Shown one piece after another: positions 53,784 to 64,000 of a stretch of 64,000 nucleotides of DNA (its first letter is position 1; each line of letters starts with the position of its first letter). A program made the translations under genes and the position numbers. Under the pieces are notes generated by a model, which was not told the origin of the DNA, searched no databases, and saw only the letters and a program-made list of their open reading frames with translations. This DNA comes from Ricordea florida (taxonomy: Eukaryota > Cnidaria > Anthozoa > Corallimorpharia > Ricordeidae), in contig OX453274.1 of NCBI GenBank assembly GCA_949710005.1, positions 11,226,668-11,290,667 of the forward strand, given 5' to 3'.

Positions 53784-55064
53784 TGTCAACAACCTGATTG
53801 TCTGAGAGGTTGCAAAGCCAAAGTTCACCCATTTTGTGTAGCGTACATGACGTGCCACGTGTCATAGTGTGCAACAGGGAAGTGCACAGTGTGGTAGTGA
53901 GTTATGTAAGCCTTTACAAAATATCCCGAGATCTCCTCGGGGGGTAATCAGAAAATCTCGGGATATTTTGTAAAGGCTTACATGATTCACTTCCCGAACA
54001 GTACCAATTTTCTGGCCTCTTGGATACATTATACAGTTAGTAGAGGGGACTAACTATGATACTTTACAATTACCTAACTCCTATTCCCTTCAGCCCCCCT
54101 GTACAGGCCCTGAAATAAACCCCAATGACAATACATAGCTCCAAACTTCTCTATATTACGTAACCCAAAATCCTCTCATTCACTCCGACGACGGGCTAAA
54201 GCTCGAAACGTCAGCACCTCCCTTTTACCTTGTGGTGGTGTAACTTACTTAATCAATTCATTTGATTTACCCAATTTCCCAATGACAATACAACCGGGGA
54301 TTTTGGACTGTGCAAGAAAATGGAAGTTCCCAATATTTTTTATTTATTCCTTCTGAAAATTTTTATAAACACCAAACATGTAACTAAGTGAGTTGTGCTG
54401 TTCAGATCTGACAGATCTATTTCCAGTGGTGTTTTAAGAATTTTGTTGACGCTTTAAAATGTGCATTGCGGCCTATTTTCCCGTTGCCAGGGGCCCATTA
54501 CTGGCGTGACTTAAATTTCTAAATTTCTAAATTCTCGGTTTTCCAAAAAATGTCCCGCGAAAAGAAGTTCTCGCGAAATTGAACGACGCTAAATTAAATA
54601 GAGCTAGTCTCCTGCCATATGATTCATTTTAAAATCAGTTCTAATGAGGACCAATTTGAAGAACTTGACCAACGTCCTTCATCTGTAATTCGATGGTGCC
54701 ATGTACGTTGTACTCCTGCATAGTTCTACTTTGTTGAAAATTAAAGAACATCAAATTTCTTGTATTATGGCTTTGTTCAGTGTATTAAAAGCTATCGCTA
54801 TAACTGTTTGTTAATGCAGTTTTGATAATTTTCGAAAAATGTACTTCCCGTATAATGAATTTTTTTGGGATAAATTGCGAAATTTAAGTCTCGCGAAAAC
54901 AAGCAACAACAAGGCAAATAACCAGCGCTCGGCAACCAAAGCACGATCCCAACTGACAAATGATGATGCCGCGAGCGAATTATGCTTTCCCCCTCCCCCG
55001 GGTACCGAGAGGCAACTATAGAGTTGTCCCCCCGAACAAGATCTAAATTGGTGACGTCTTCAAT
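53784..55064. promoter_or_regulatory. Divergent NELFA/COG8 intergenic region
   Basis: The two genes start head to head 1.28 kb apart, so their promoters must lie here or nearby. It contains an 80-bp near-perfect palindrome at 53904-53983 (ATGTAAGCCTTTACAAAATA and inverse), 120 bp from the NELFA ATG, and a partial foldback copy at 54187-54285. No TATA box is evident at expected distances. Confidence 0.5.
53904..53983. repeat. 80-bp palindrome upstream of NELFA
   Basis: ATGTAAGCCTTTACAAAATA then TCCCGAGAT, short loop, then the inverse. Likely a small foldback transposon in the promoter-proximal region. Confidence 0.85.
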
Positions 55065-58000
55065 ATGGCCGCTGTGATGGAGTCTGTGGAAAATGATGAA
55101 AATCTGTTACGAACGCTTTTCAGGCAGTCTTTCCCAGGTGATTTTAGCTTCACACATATATTACTACTTTTGCTGTACTGCCTGTCAGACTGAAAGAAAA
55201 TAATTCATGGTGTATATTTTCAGAAACCTGGAGGGATAGTGCGGACTTTGCTTCATATCTCGCCGAACTAAGTGCTTCCAGCCTAGATAGACTGGGTAAG
55301 TAAGTCAAACACTCTGTTTTCTTTTGTTATTTGCAAGTAGTTGTGTTTGAAATCTTATTAAATGTCTCGATTTTAAGTTACATTTATATAATACTGTAAC
55401 ACCGTATAATTAACCAGAGATGGTGTATTATCCCCTGTAATGATGTATGGTTTACGAGTAAAACTGAAAAACCGCTGAGACTAGATAAATTTCATTACGC
55501 ATGCTGCGACTGAATTCTTTCGGGTAATGCGCGTGAACACATTTTGTTTTCAAGATTAGGAAACGTTAAATGCTATATGTTTGATTAAGTTAAGCCAACA
55601 AAACATACATGATTAACCTGGATTTTATTAGTCCGGGCAAATCGACTCTTCTCTTAGCCCGGGCGAATCGACTCTTGGTCCGGGCGAATCGACTTTTTCT
55701 TCGGGCGAATCTACTCAGAAATCGGGCGAAACGTCTTCGGGCGAATGGGTCATCGGGCGAAACGACCTGATACCTGCACAGGTGCGCATGGAGCATACCT
55801 ACAGTAATGGAAAATATGTGTGGCATTGAATTCTAGGCCTAAAATCCCATACAGCGCCTCGTTATGCTTGGTTTAACTGTATTACATGTATATGTGTTGT
55901 GGTTCAATTTTTACTTTGGTTTAAACTTTATTTTTCTTTGTTTTTTGGTATTATGCTTTTCTTCTCATGCATACACCTTCAAAATCTCCCACTATGCCCC
56001 TGGGTGTTTAGTTCACTATTTTAAAGCCAACACGCTTTTTGCTGGTGTGTTTTTTTTGTTTCTACCCAATTTCCTGGCCTTTGTGGACAAAGGAGAGAGT
56101 AGCTTGCGACCCACCTACTTTTCATTTCCCTTCTCCTTTTGACTCCTGACAGATGTTGTCACTAAGGGCCAGGGGCCGGGGATTTCCCCCAGCTACTGCA
56201 AGTCTGAGCACCAGCTACTGCAAGTCTGAGCACCAGCTAATGCAAGTCTGAGCCCCGGCTACTGCAAGTCTGGGCCCCGGCTACTGCAAGTCTGAGCACC
56301 AGCTTCTTTAATACAAAACCAAAACATTAGTCCCACCAGTAAATGTTTGTCCTGCAACTACTTTTTTCGTTTCCCCACGTACTTGAAAAATTAGAGACAG
56401 CCCTGCTCCTAAGGATAATAATAGATTGCAGTTTTATGACTGTATTGTTTTCTGATGGTACATGTACATGTATTTTGTAGTTATGTATGTTTTCCAAGTA
56501 GATTCTTTATTTCTCAGGCAGAGAACCAGAGCGTTTGGCAGAAGAAAAAGCTCAGATCTTGGAACAGACAGAGCATTTGGCATTTCATAATTATACAACC
56601 TTTATTAAGGCAGCAGAGTGTTCTAAGGAAATCTTCAAAGATGTAAGTTTGGATTTCCCTTTTTTCACTTTCACACTGTGTCCCTTCTGAGTATTAATGG
56701 TTTCTAACATTGTTTTCTCTGTCCCATACACTAAGACTAAGCATTGTTAGGAATTACTATTTTGCTGAACTGTAAATTTTTTTTCTTTCAGTTTGTTTCA
56801 GTAGAGAAGCATGTCAAGTCCTTACTAGATAAGCTACCTGCCTTTTCAGAAACATGTAGCAAATTTATGGATGAGGCGCAAGCAATAAACAGCAGGTAAA
56901 GCTCTACTCCCTGTTCCTCAATGTTGGAACATTTAATAGGCTTAAATGTAATTTAAGCTAGTTAACTACGAGGAGCAATGTTGTGTGTTTTTTTCCCTTG
57001 GTGGTTTCATCCTACAGAGTGTTAAACATAATTATCATCAGTCAGTGTGTCAGTTGTCAGTGTTAGTAACGGTTAGCATTTGTAGCCGTTAGCGTGTTTT
57101 ACTGGTGATCTTATCATCAGTTGGTGTCTGTGGCATCTGGTATTTTGTCAGTGGTCCATACATGTGGGGCAGGGTGTTTGGATCTACAGATGACTCACAA
57201 GAAAGCAGCATGTTGTCATTTCTGGTGTGCAGCAAGTAGCCAATTTGGCATGTAACCTTCGTGGGCAGCAGAGCCCTGGGGCAGTTGATTGGGACAGCGG
57301 CCAGCAGTCTTCTCCTGCTGCCCTGGTTCATTGTATGCATCATGTACTTTTAGTGTGTACTTTGCCTTCCAAGTTGGCAGTTGTTGTGATCTGTTCTTCG
57401 AGTTCGCCTCCCTCCCCATTGCCCTTGGTTTTTGTCATACATGTAGTTAGTTGTTTTTTGTTATTGTTTCAGTTCTATTATTATTTCTGTCATTAATATA
57501 TTATTATATTATTAGTTATCTAGTTATTTATTCATTTTTTTTTCCACTGAGTCTACTCAGTGTGACGGGTGCCCAGTGTGTGGTGTAGGGTGTTACAGCA
57601 TGGGTTTGGACAGTCATTCAGGCCCATAGCCTCCCGGGGCACCTAACCTCCACCTTGTGACAAATTTACAACTGCATGTAGTAACACGTTTACATTGACT
57701 AAAAATAAGAAACATAACATTACTAGCCTAGAGATATTACTACCTGCAAGTAAACTATGTAAATAAGTCATGTTCATATCTAATAACACAAAAGAGTGTA
57801 CATGTATTGTAACGCCTTCCCAGCGTTCAAGTTTGCATGTGGTCCACATACAGGTGCTTTTTTGTAGCGGTACGTGAGAATGTTTTCCATGTGCTGAACT
57901 TTAGTCGGAACGTTTGAGTAACCTTTTAGTTTTTCATTCGAGTCAGCTTACCGGAGAGACTTTACAGCCCGATGGTCCAGCCTTGTCTGCCAGTTTCCAT

Positions 58001-61000
58001 AAGTTTGTCAGACAAGTATTGTAATCACGTAAGCTTTTCACTGTTTTTAGTATCCTCGCGACCCGAGGGTAAATAAATGGTTCAGTGGTTGGATTGAGTT
58101 AGACTCGAAGTCTGTCCTACATCAGTTTCCTCGCGGCCCTTTCTCCCACCGGAAAAGCGGCCGCTGCATGTATGTTTGCATGCATAAATATGTTTTGAAC
58201 CCAACTCAGACTCATTTTAGTCTGAGCCACTACATGTAGGCAAGGGCTAAAATGAGCTCTGAGAAGGGCCTAAAACATATTAATTTTGTGCCCAAGAACA
58301 TAAACTTTATTGCTAATATTATCACTTTGGAAGTCATTGAGAAAATGAAAACTGAAAAAACAAACTTGACAACTAAACAGCAACTTGAATGGCTATTATT
58401 TTCCCACAATGAAAATAAACCAATTGAGCAAAGCTGGTTGCAAGAAAACAGCATGAACATTATAATGGCTTCGTAATTCTTGTTGGTTGCTAAAATTGTC
58501 CAATAATTTGATTCACACTTTTCATTGGCTTATTTCAGTGGGCTAAAATACATTTTAGCCGCCCAAATTCTTTATCTTAGCCTGCAAAATGTGCCCCAAT
58601 GCCCGGCTAAGGGATAATACAGTGTACATGTAATTTGATTGTTAAAAATAGGTATAGTTGCAGACTGTTTAATTGAGGGAGAGTGCTCCAAAGTTTTGCA
58701 GCACAGAAAGAGAAAGTCCTATGTACATTATACTTGACAGTATTTTACAATATATTGTACTCTTCTGTAATATGTCTTATTTGCAGTCGCCGTCTGAATT
58801 CTCTAACATTGCAACGCCACACTCAACTGCTGGAAATCTTGGAAATCTCTCAGGTGAGAGGGTGATCTGTGTGTAATTGTATTGTTTTCTAAATTAGACT
58901 GTACAGTTTTGACCTTTGAGTTTTTAGACTGAAACTGTTCATGAATAGAATCTTCTATAATCCAGTGGCATCAAAAACTCCCAGATAAAGTGTGCAGCCA
59001 TGGAACAAGAAGGAACTACTGAGATCTTTAGCTTGGAAACCAAAAGTTTCATCAGAATACATGTACTTTAATAAAAGTTATTGTACACCACTCAGTGGAT
59101 TGTTTTGTGAGTTACCAGCCATTAGGTTCAATATAACGTTACTTGTGAACACTACAAGATTAACAGTGGTTCCTATCTTCATTATTTTTACCACAGTTAA
59201 TGGATACGTGTGTACGCAATGGTTACTATGAGGAAGCTTTAGAGCTGGCATCCTATGTACATCGACTGGAAAAGAAGCTTTCCAGCATTCCAGTTATACA
59301 AAACATTGTGGAAGAGGTCCAGTCATCAACTAAGCTAATGCTCTCTCAGCTTTTGCAACAGCTACGCTCAGCTATCCAGCTGCCAGCATGTCTACGGGTG
59401 ATAGGTTACCTTAGGCGTCTTGATGTATTTTCCGAGTCTGAACTTCGAATAAAGGTACTGTACAAATAATAAGAGGTGCTTTCTTTTTTAATTTTTACAA
59501 TGATATAATGTTGTGTAACATTGTATTGTATGTACCGTAAAGACTTGTGTATAAGTTTCAACTTTTTGCTTAAGTTTTGAGCCAAAAATTGCAGGTGCAG
59601 CTTATACATAAGACCATTACTTTCAGAGGGAGTACACAGGCTTGTAGGGGTCTAACATGTTGAAGCCTGTAGTTGAACATTGCTTTCAGAAAAAGTGGTG
59701 GCTCCTAAAGGAGCCGTTTGTTTGGATGTTGCCTGGAGAGCACAGTTTTACTGACAGAGGTTGTCTTCAAAAGGTCAAGATTGACAAGATCTGCAGATGG
59801 ATCAATGACGCCTGGGATGACATTCCACCAGAGGTCATTGCAAAATCGTTTCATAAGTGCTGTATCACCAATGCATTGAATGACACAGAAGATGAAGAAA
59901 TCTGGGAAGAGGAGTTTGATGACCAGTTGTACTATGAAGATCACTTTGGACAACAACAAGCAGAAATTGAACCTGAATGCTTTGAGAACATTTTTTTGGT
60001 GAAAGGGACGGCGAGAACTTTTATGGTTTCTAACTGAGCAACTACCACAGTAGTTGAACATTGAATATTTAACAGTGTCCAGACTTTCCTCGTTAAATGA
60101 TTATGTTGCTACCAAGCAAATGTATTGTATTGTTATTCTGCGCTTCATTTTCATGAACTAATTCCATCATTTTCATTTTAACTGTGTAAGCAATAAAGTT
60201 TATTGTGAAAATCTGCGAGCAAATAACCAACTTTTTTCACAAGAGTGCTTTTTTGGGAGTTCTTACTTTTTTCCTAAATCATACTTGAAAGTTGGGGTGC
60301 GGCTTATACACGAGTCTTTAAAGTAACTCAAATGGTTGAACAGAATAAACTCTTACATGTTGTTTTAGTGCTAAAATTACTTTTTTAGTTTCCACAGAGT
60401 GCTAGCCCTTGTTGTCGAAATAGAGGACCACATGTGGCTGTTCTTGGGACTGTGAATTTGATTCCCACTGAGGTCAAAGAAATTTCCCAAGGTGTTTCAG
60501 TGTTAGGGATAACACTCAGTAGAAATTTTAGGACCCATTCACTTTCCAAATATTATACTAAAAGTCAAAGTCAACCCACTGCTGTTACCATCAGGGAACA
60601 CACTTCCTCCCTCTATGGAACACGTGACTCATGACCACACCTTTCATTCACATCCTTGCCAAGACACAAGTGTTTCCCCCTTGCAATTGTACAGATAGGA
60701 AATCTGAACCTCACATTTCTCTTATTATTATTTTTCTAGTTTCTTCAAGCTCGAGATGCATGGTTACAAGGTGTTTTGAGCTCAATTCCATCAGATGACC
60801 CATATTATCATATTACCAAGACAATTGAAACCAGCCGTGTGCATCTGTTTGATATTGTGACCCAGTATCGTGCCATATTTTCTGATGATGATCCAATACT
60901 GACCATGGAAAATGAGGAGAGTCCAGTTTACAGTAATTTGTTTCACTGCTGGATTGTTCAAAAGGTATCTTCTTTTTCAAGTTTTGTTTGTTTACAAGCA

Positions 61001-62279
61001 GTTTTCAGTATGGTTTCATGTGCCAGCAACCTCATTATGCAGCAGTGATTTTCAGTGGGTTGTAGGTTGAACTACTGTTGCACCGTTTAGTCTTAGATCT
61101 ACATGTAACTTCACCATTTCACAATCTTCTGCACTGCCATCAAATTTACCCTGTGGAGTTGCCTATATATTTTACTGAAAATGTTCTGAAATTGGTTTTT
61201 TAAGGTACATCAGTTCTTAAAGACTCTGGAATACGACTTGAATCGTGGAGTTGGAAGCCGTCTGGACTCGCTGCTGGGTCAATGCATGTATTTTGGACTG
61301 TCATTCAGCAGAGTTGGGGCTGATTTTAGAGGGCTGCTTCCTCCCCTCTTCCAGACTGCTGCACTTCAGGGCTTACAAAGTGCTTTACAAGATGCAACTA
61401 GCAGGTAAATTGTCACCATTGCAAACATTCAGAGGTATATTTTAAGACTTCTGTATGTTTTTACGCACTTGATCCCCCCAAACTATAAACTGGGTTCACT
61501 AATGAACACAAAGGCTCCTTGAACAGTATCTTATGGCACTGTACACCTGTAAAGGAATTGTCATTGCATGTTATTGTAAGTCATCAGTACCACTAGTTCC
61601 ATGGCTGCACGACCAACTTAAAACTGTTTAAAAATTAATACTGATATGTTGTATACTGCTCAAATCGATCATCTTTAATACTCTTAAGCTATTCACATCA
61701 CCTTAAAAACTAACAGATTTTCACAGCCACATCACAAAATGACTCAAAATGACTTCTATGAGGATAAAACAGTCAGCAAAACCCTTTAAGCACTCTTGAT
61801 TGTACATTTTGTGCAGAACTTTTAGTAATTTTTATGAATAATTATACCTTATGCGCAGTTATCAGGAATGGAATTTTTATGTTCATGTTGTTAAAACCAA
61901 GGAATTTCTAATTTTTCAGGTTTATTGAAATGATGAAGTCATACTCTTTGCAGCCTGTCTCTGCTACATTGACATCAACAATATTGACAAGCCCCTCCAC
62001 GGTATGTTAACTGTATCCAAAATTTTATAGTTTACACTATGAAACATTTTTCTGGAGTTTTGTTGATTAGAACTTCTACTTTTATACTCAAAGAATGATA
62101 ATGTTGTGCTGAAAGCTAGCCATTCTTGTGTAAGTTGCATACTTGTTCTAATTCTCAAACCGTTTTAAAGCTTGTTGCAGTTGGTTTTAGCTTGAGAAGT
62201 ACTGTATTGGTTAATTTTGACTTGTCATTAAACTCTCTGGTGTCTGTTGTTGGGAAAGGAGTTTGCAGTAGTAGTGATC

Positions 62280-62313
<34 letters not shown>

Positions 62314-62816
62314 TAATAATAATAATGATGATGATGATGATGATGGTGGTGATGGTGGTGATGATAATGATAATGTTAATGATAATGAAAATTACTAATA
62401 ATAATGATAATAATGATAGTAATCATAATAATGATGGGGTACTTGCACTGTCATTATTGTTGTTGTTATTACTGCCAACTCCTCAGTTCCAACAAGAGAA
62501 ACGATAATTTAGAATTATCTGTTTTTATAACTTGCCTGTAAAACTTATAGAGAGAAATAATTAACGATAAAAAAAATGTGATTTGGTGATTTTTTTTTTA
62601 ATAATGGTGTTTGTAATAGATGGATGAAACAAACCAAGTGCTATGCCCACCAGTGGTGTTACTTCAGTATCCTCCTCTAGCTACATACATCAATAACATT
62701 CTGACTGCCTTGAATGACATGCGTCACTGTGCCCCGCTGTCTCTGGTCAAACCACTTACTGAAGCTTTACAGTCGTCACTTGACTCTGTTGTTGCCACCA
62801 CCTGTTCTTTCCACAG
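55065..62816 (+). CDS. COG8: COG8, conserved oligomeric Golgi complex subunit 8 (exons 1-10, partial)
   Basis: Exons: 55065-55137, 55224-55295, 56518-56642, 56792-56895, 58787-58853, 59197-59454, 60740-60964, 61205-61404, 61920-62001, 62620-62816. All are GT-AG and the frame stays open for 467 codons. ATG at 55065 begins [20 protein letters not shown]; the following [128 protein letters not shown] and [15 protein letters not shown] all match vertebrate COG8 in order (Dor1 family; human about 612 residues). COG8 belongs to lobe B of the COG tethering complex, needed for retrograde vesicle traffic within the Golgi and so for glycosylation. The last exon ends in phase 2 (TTCCACAG|GTGAGT), so C-terminal exons are outside the window or beyond the LINE at 63.1 kb. 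Confidence 0.93.
55630..55770. repeat. Degenerate tandem TCGGGCGAAT repeat in COG8 intron 2
   Basis: Seven or so irregular units built on CCGGGCGAATCGACTCTT / TCGGGCGAAACG. Confidence 0.7.
56195..56305. repeat. 22-bp tandem repeat in COG8 intron 2
   Basis: About five units of CAGCTACTGCAAGTCTGAGC plus AC. Confidence 0.85.
56935..57490. repeat. ~600-bp dispersed repeat, inverted copy, in COG8 intron 4
   Basis: Inverse of 50400-51030 from TTAACTACGAGGAGCAATGT to TTTTGTTATTGTTTCAGTTC. Only about two degenerate 16-bp TGCTAACCGCTACAAA-type units are present here. Confidence 0.8.
57809..58122 (+). repeat. LTR-like segment in COG8 intron 4
   Basis: Begins TGTAACGCCTTCCCAGCG, contains AATAAA (58070), and ends near CTACA/TCA (58119-58122). 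TG...CA ends and the polyadenylation signal suggest a solitary or truncated LTR. No matching second copy or clean target duplication was found. Confidence 0.35.
59535..60323 (+). mobile_element. pogo/Tigger-like DNA transposon, decayed, in COG8 intron 6
   Basis: Inverted ends AAAGACTTGTGTATAAG (left) and CTTATACACGAGTCTTT (right) are flanked by TA. The interior reads [20 protein letters not shown] then [17 protein letters not shown] (59775-59900), the C-terminal part of a DDE_1 transposase after its catalytic domain. The catalytic DDE core is missing. Confidence 0.7.
62280..62432. repeat. AAT/GAT microsatellite in COG8 intron 9
   Basis: (ATA)n grading into (GAT)n and imperfect units. Confidence 0.9.
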
Positions 62817-63084
62817 GTGAGTTTTCCACTATTTTTTTTGGATACTGAGCAACATGTTTTTACTAACCAGAAACGTTTACTATGTATTCTCATGGCCACA
62901 GAAAAAAATTAGATTCTGAATATGACCTGAACTGATGCAGTGACATCCAATGATACGTTCTACTTGTCTTTTCCCGTTTTCCCCGTCAGATATTTACAAA
63001 AGTGCGCAGATCTTTCCTGTCCCTTCCCAGATACAGCGAAGAGTTTCCTTAGAGTCTTTGACTCTAGTAAGCTCCAGATGTGTG

Positions 63085-63800
63085 GTGTGTAGATAGATAG
63101 AAACTTTATTAAGAATGTCATCAACCACCTAGCTGGGGAAAAACTCCTCTACTAATACAGGGACGTAACAAAAACGAGTTACATGTAAATTAAAAGAAAA
63201 TACTATAGCTATAGCTATTTACAATAGTAAAATTTAAATCCAAGTTAAAATATGTTATGTGACTATGTACAGTGGATTCTTTAGGAGAAGCAGAGCGGAC
63301 ACTGCCTCTGCAGCCATCATCTAATAATGCCTCAAGATTGTTGAGATTTCTGATGTTCGTCTTAAAAGTGCTGAGAGATGTGGTCTCTCTTATGCTCTTT
63401 GGTAATTTTGACCACAATTTGGGTCCTAGGTATCTGATCGAGTGCTTACCATATTTCACCGAGTTAAACCTTGGCATTGTAAAGTCAGATTGTCTTAAGT
63501 TATACGTACTAGGGTTATTGCTGAAAAAATCACAGAGATAGTAGGGGCATAACTTATGTTTAACTTTATACATCAAAATAGAGAGGTCTTGAAGTCGTTC
63601 ATTAATTAATGTGGGCAGACCGGCCCTCGCGAGCAGTTGATTATAGCTTGAGTTGTTGTCCTTAAAAACTGCTCTGAGGCCTCTTTCTTGTATTGTGTGG
63701 TTATGGTAGCAGGAAGGTGTAGATTTTGCGTTAAACTTAACAGTTTCCTTTGGCTTTTTCAGTGGTGGAGGATGGGAAAGTTTCATAGCCAATTACCACC
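63085..63800 (-). mobile_element. L2/CR1-like LINE, 3' end with truncated ORF2
   Basis: The minus-strand ORF at 63792-63190 includes LQDLSILMYKVKHKLCPYYL, YNLRQSDFTMPRFNSVKYGK, SIRYLGPKLWSKLPKSIRET and LSTFKTNIRN, the region just after the reverse transcriptase in CR1/L2/RTE-type LINEs. Downstream it ends AATAAAGTTTCTATCTATC at 63085-63105, a 3' end with a short repeat tail. The 5' part is absent (usual 5' truncation). It lies after COG8 exon 10, probably within the next intron. Confidence 0.75.
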
Positions 63801-64000
63801 CAATCTGAATTCTCAAGATTTCATTTTCTCTGATTGGCGTAACGTAGAATTTCAGTACCTTACGAAACATCCATGCCACTGTCCGTTTTTGTAACCCGTA
63901 TCACAGACTACCCTTTTTATACTCTAGGAGGGTGTAGTTAGAGGATCGCTGGACAGCAGCTACACTTATAAGGTTTTTTTTGGCTACTGCATATGAAGTA
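63801..64000. other. Right window edge
   Basis: No exon was recognised. The last 25 bases (TTTGGCTACTGCATATGAAG) match the edge motif of the dispersed repeat at 36034 and 1625-1870. Confidence 0.4.

Noticed and set aside
62997-63092. Possible next COG8 exon after 62816 (opens in frame to a TAG)
   Set aside because: The 34 or so residues do not resemble COG8, and the conserved C-terminal blocks are absent.

Overview
The window looks like nuclear DNA of a cnidarian, most likely a stony coral. The reasons are many short exons with GT-AG introns, AT-rich introns full of foldback elements and tRNA-derived SINEs, and coral-type cysteine-rich extracellular modules. This placement is an inference from style and repeat content, not a database match. 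No rRNA, CRISPR array, operon or bacterial-type gene was seen.

Layout. (1) 1.2-26.8 kb, minus strand: one multi-exon gene for a secreted mosaic protein. I assembled it from splice sites: signal peptide, IGFBP domain, follistatin-type/Kazal domain, VWC-like domain with a cysteine-rich tail, linker, Kunitz, linker, Kunitz, ectodomain like that of type I BMP/activin receptors, VWC, and probably a short terminal exon. All exon junctions agree in reading phase; almost all introns are phase 1. Its introns hold LINE fragments, SINEs, a Helitron-like fragment, hAT-type and other MITEs and a 57-bp coding repeat. (2) 26.8-31.5 kb: intergenic, with one foldback element. (3) 31.46-53.78 kb, minus strand: a complete NELFA gene (negative elongation factor subunit A, ten coding exons, 551 codons plus stop). 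Its first intron carries a full-length BEL/Pao LTR retrotransposon with an intact 1857-codon polyprotein, identical 308-bp LTRs and a GACAT target duplication. Other NELFA introns hold SINEs, an 18-bp minisatellite of about 47 units grown inside a SINE, foldbacks and microsatellites. (4) 53.8-55.06 kb: the divergent NELFA/COG8 intergenic region. (5) 55.07-62.82 kb, plus strand: the first ten exons (about 467 codons) of COG8, a subunit of the conserved oligomeric Golgi complex; its C-terminal exons lie beyond the window. COG8 introns carry a pogo-like transposon and an inverted copy of a repeat also present in NELFA intron 1. (6) 63.08-63.8 kb: the 3' end of an L2/CR1-like LINE.

NELFA and COG8 are housekeeping genes (promoter-proximal pausing of RNA polymerase II; retrograde vesicle tethering at the Golgi) and share only a divergent arrangement. 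The mosaic gene is the most interesting item. Nearly all its domains are known in other proteins either as growth-factor binders (IGFBP, follistatin, VWC, BMP-receptor ectodomain) or as serine-protease inhibitors (Kazal, Kunitz). The combination suggests, as inference only, a secreted growth-factor trap and protease-inhibitor hybrid.
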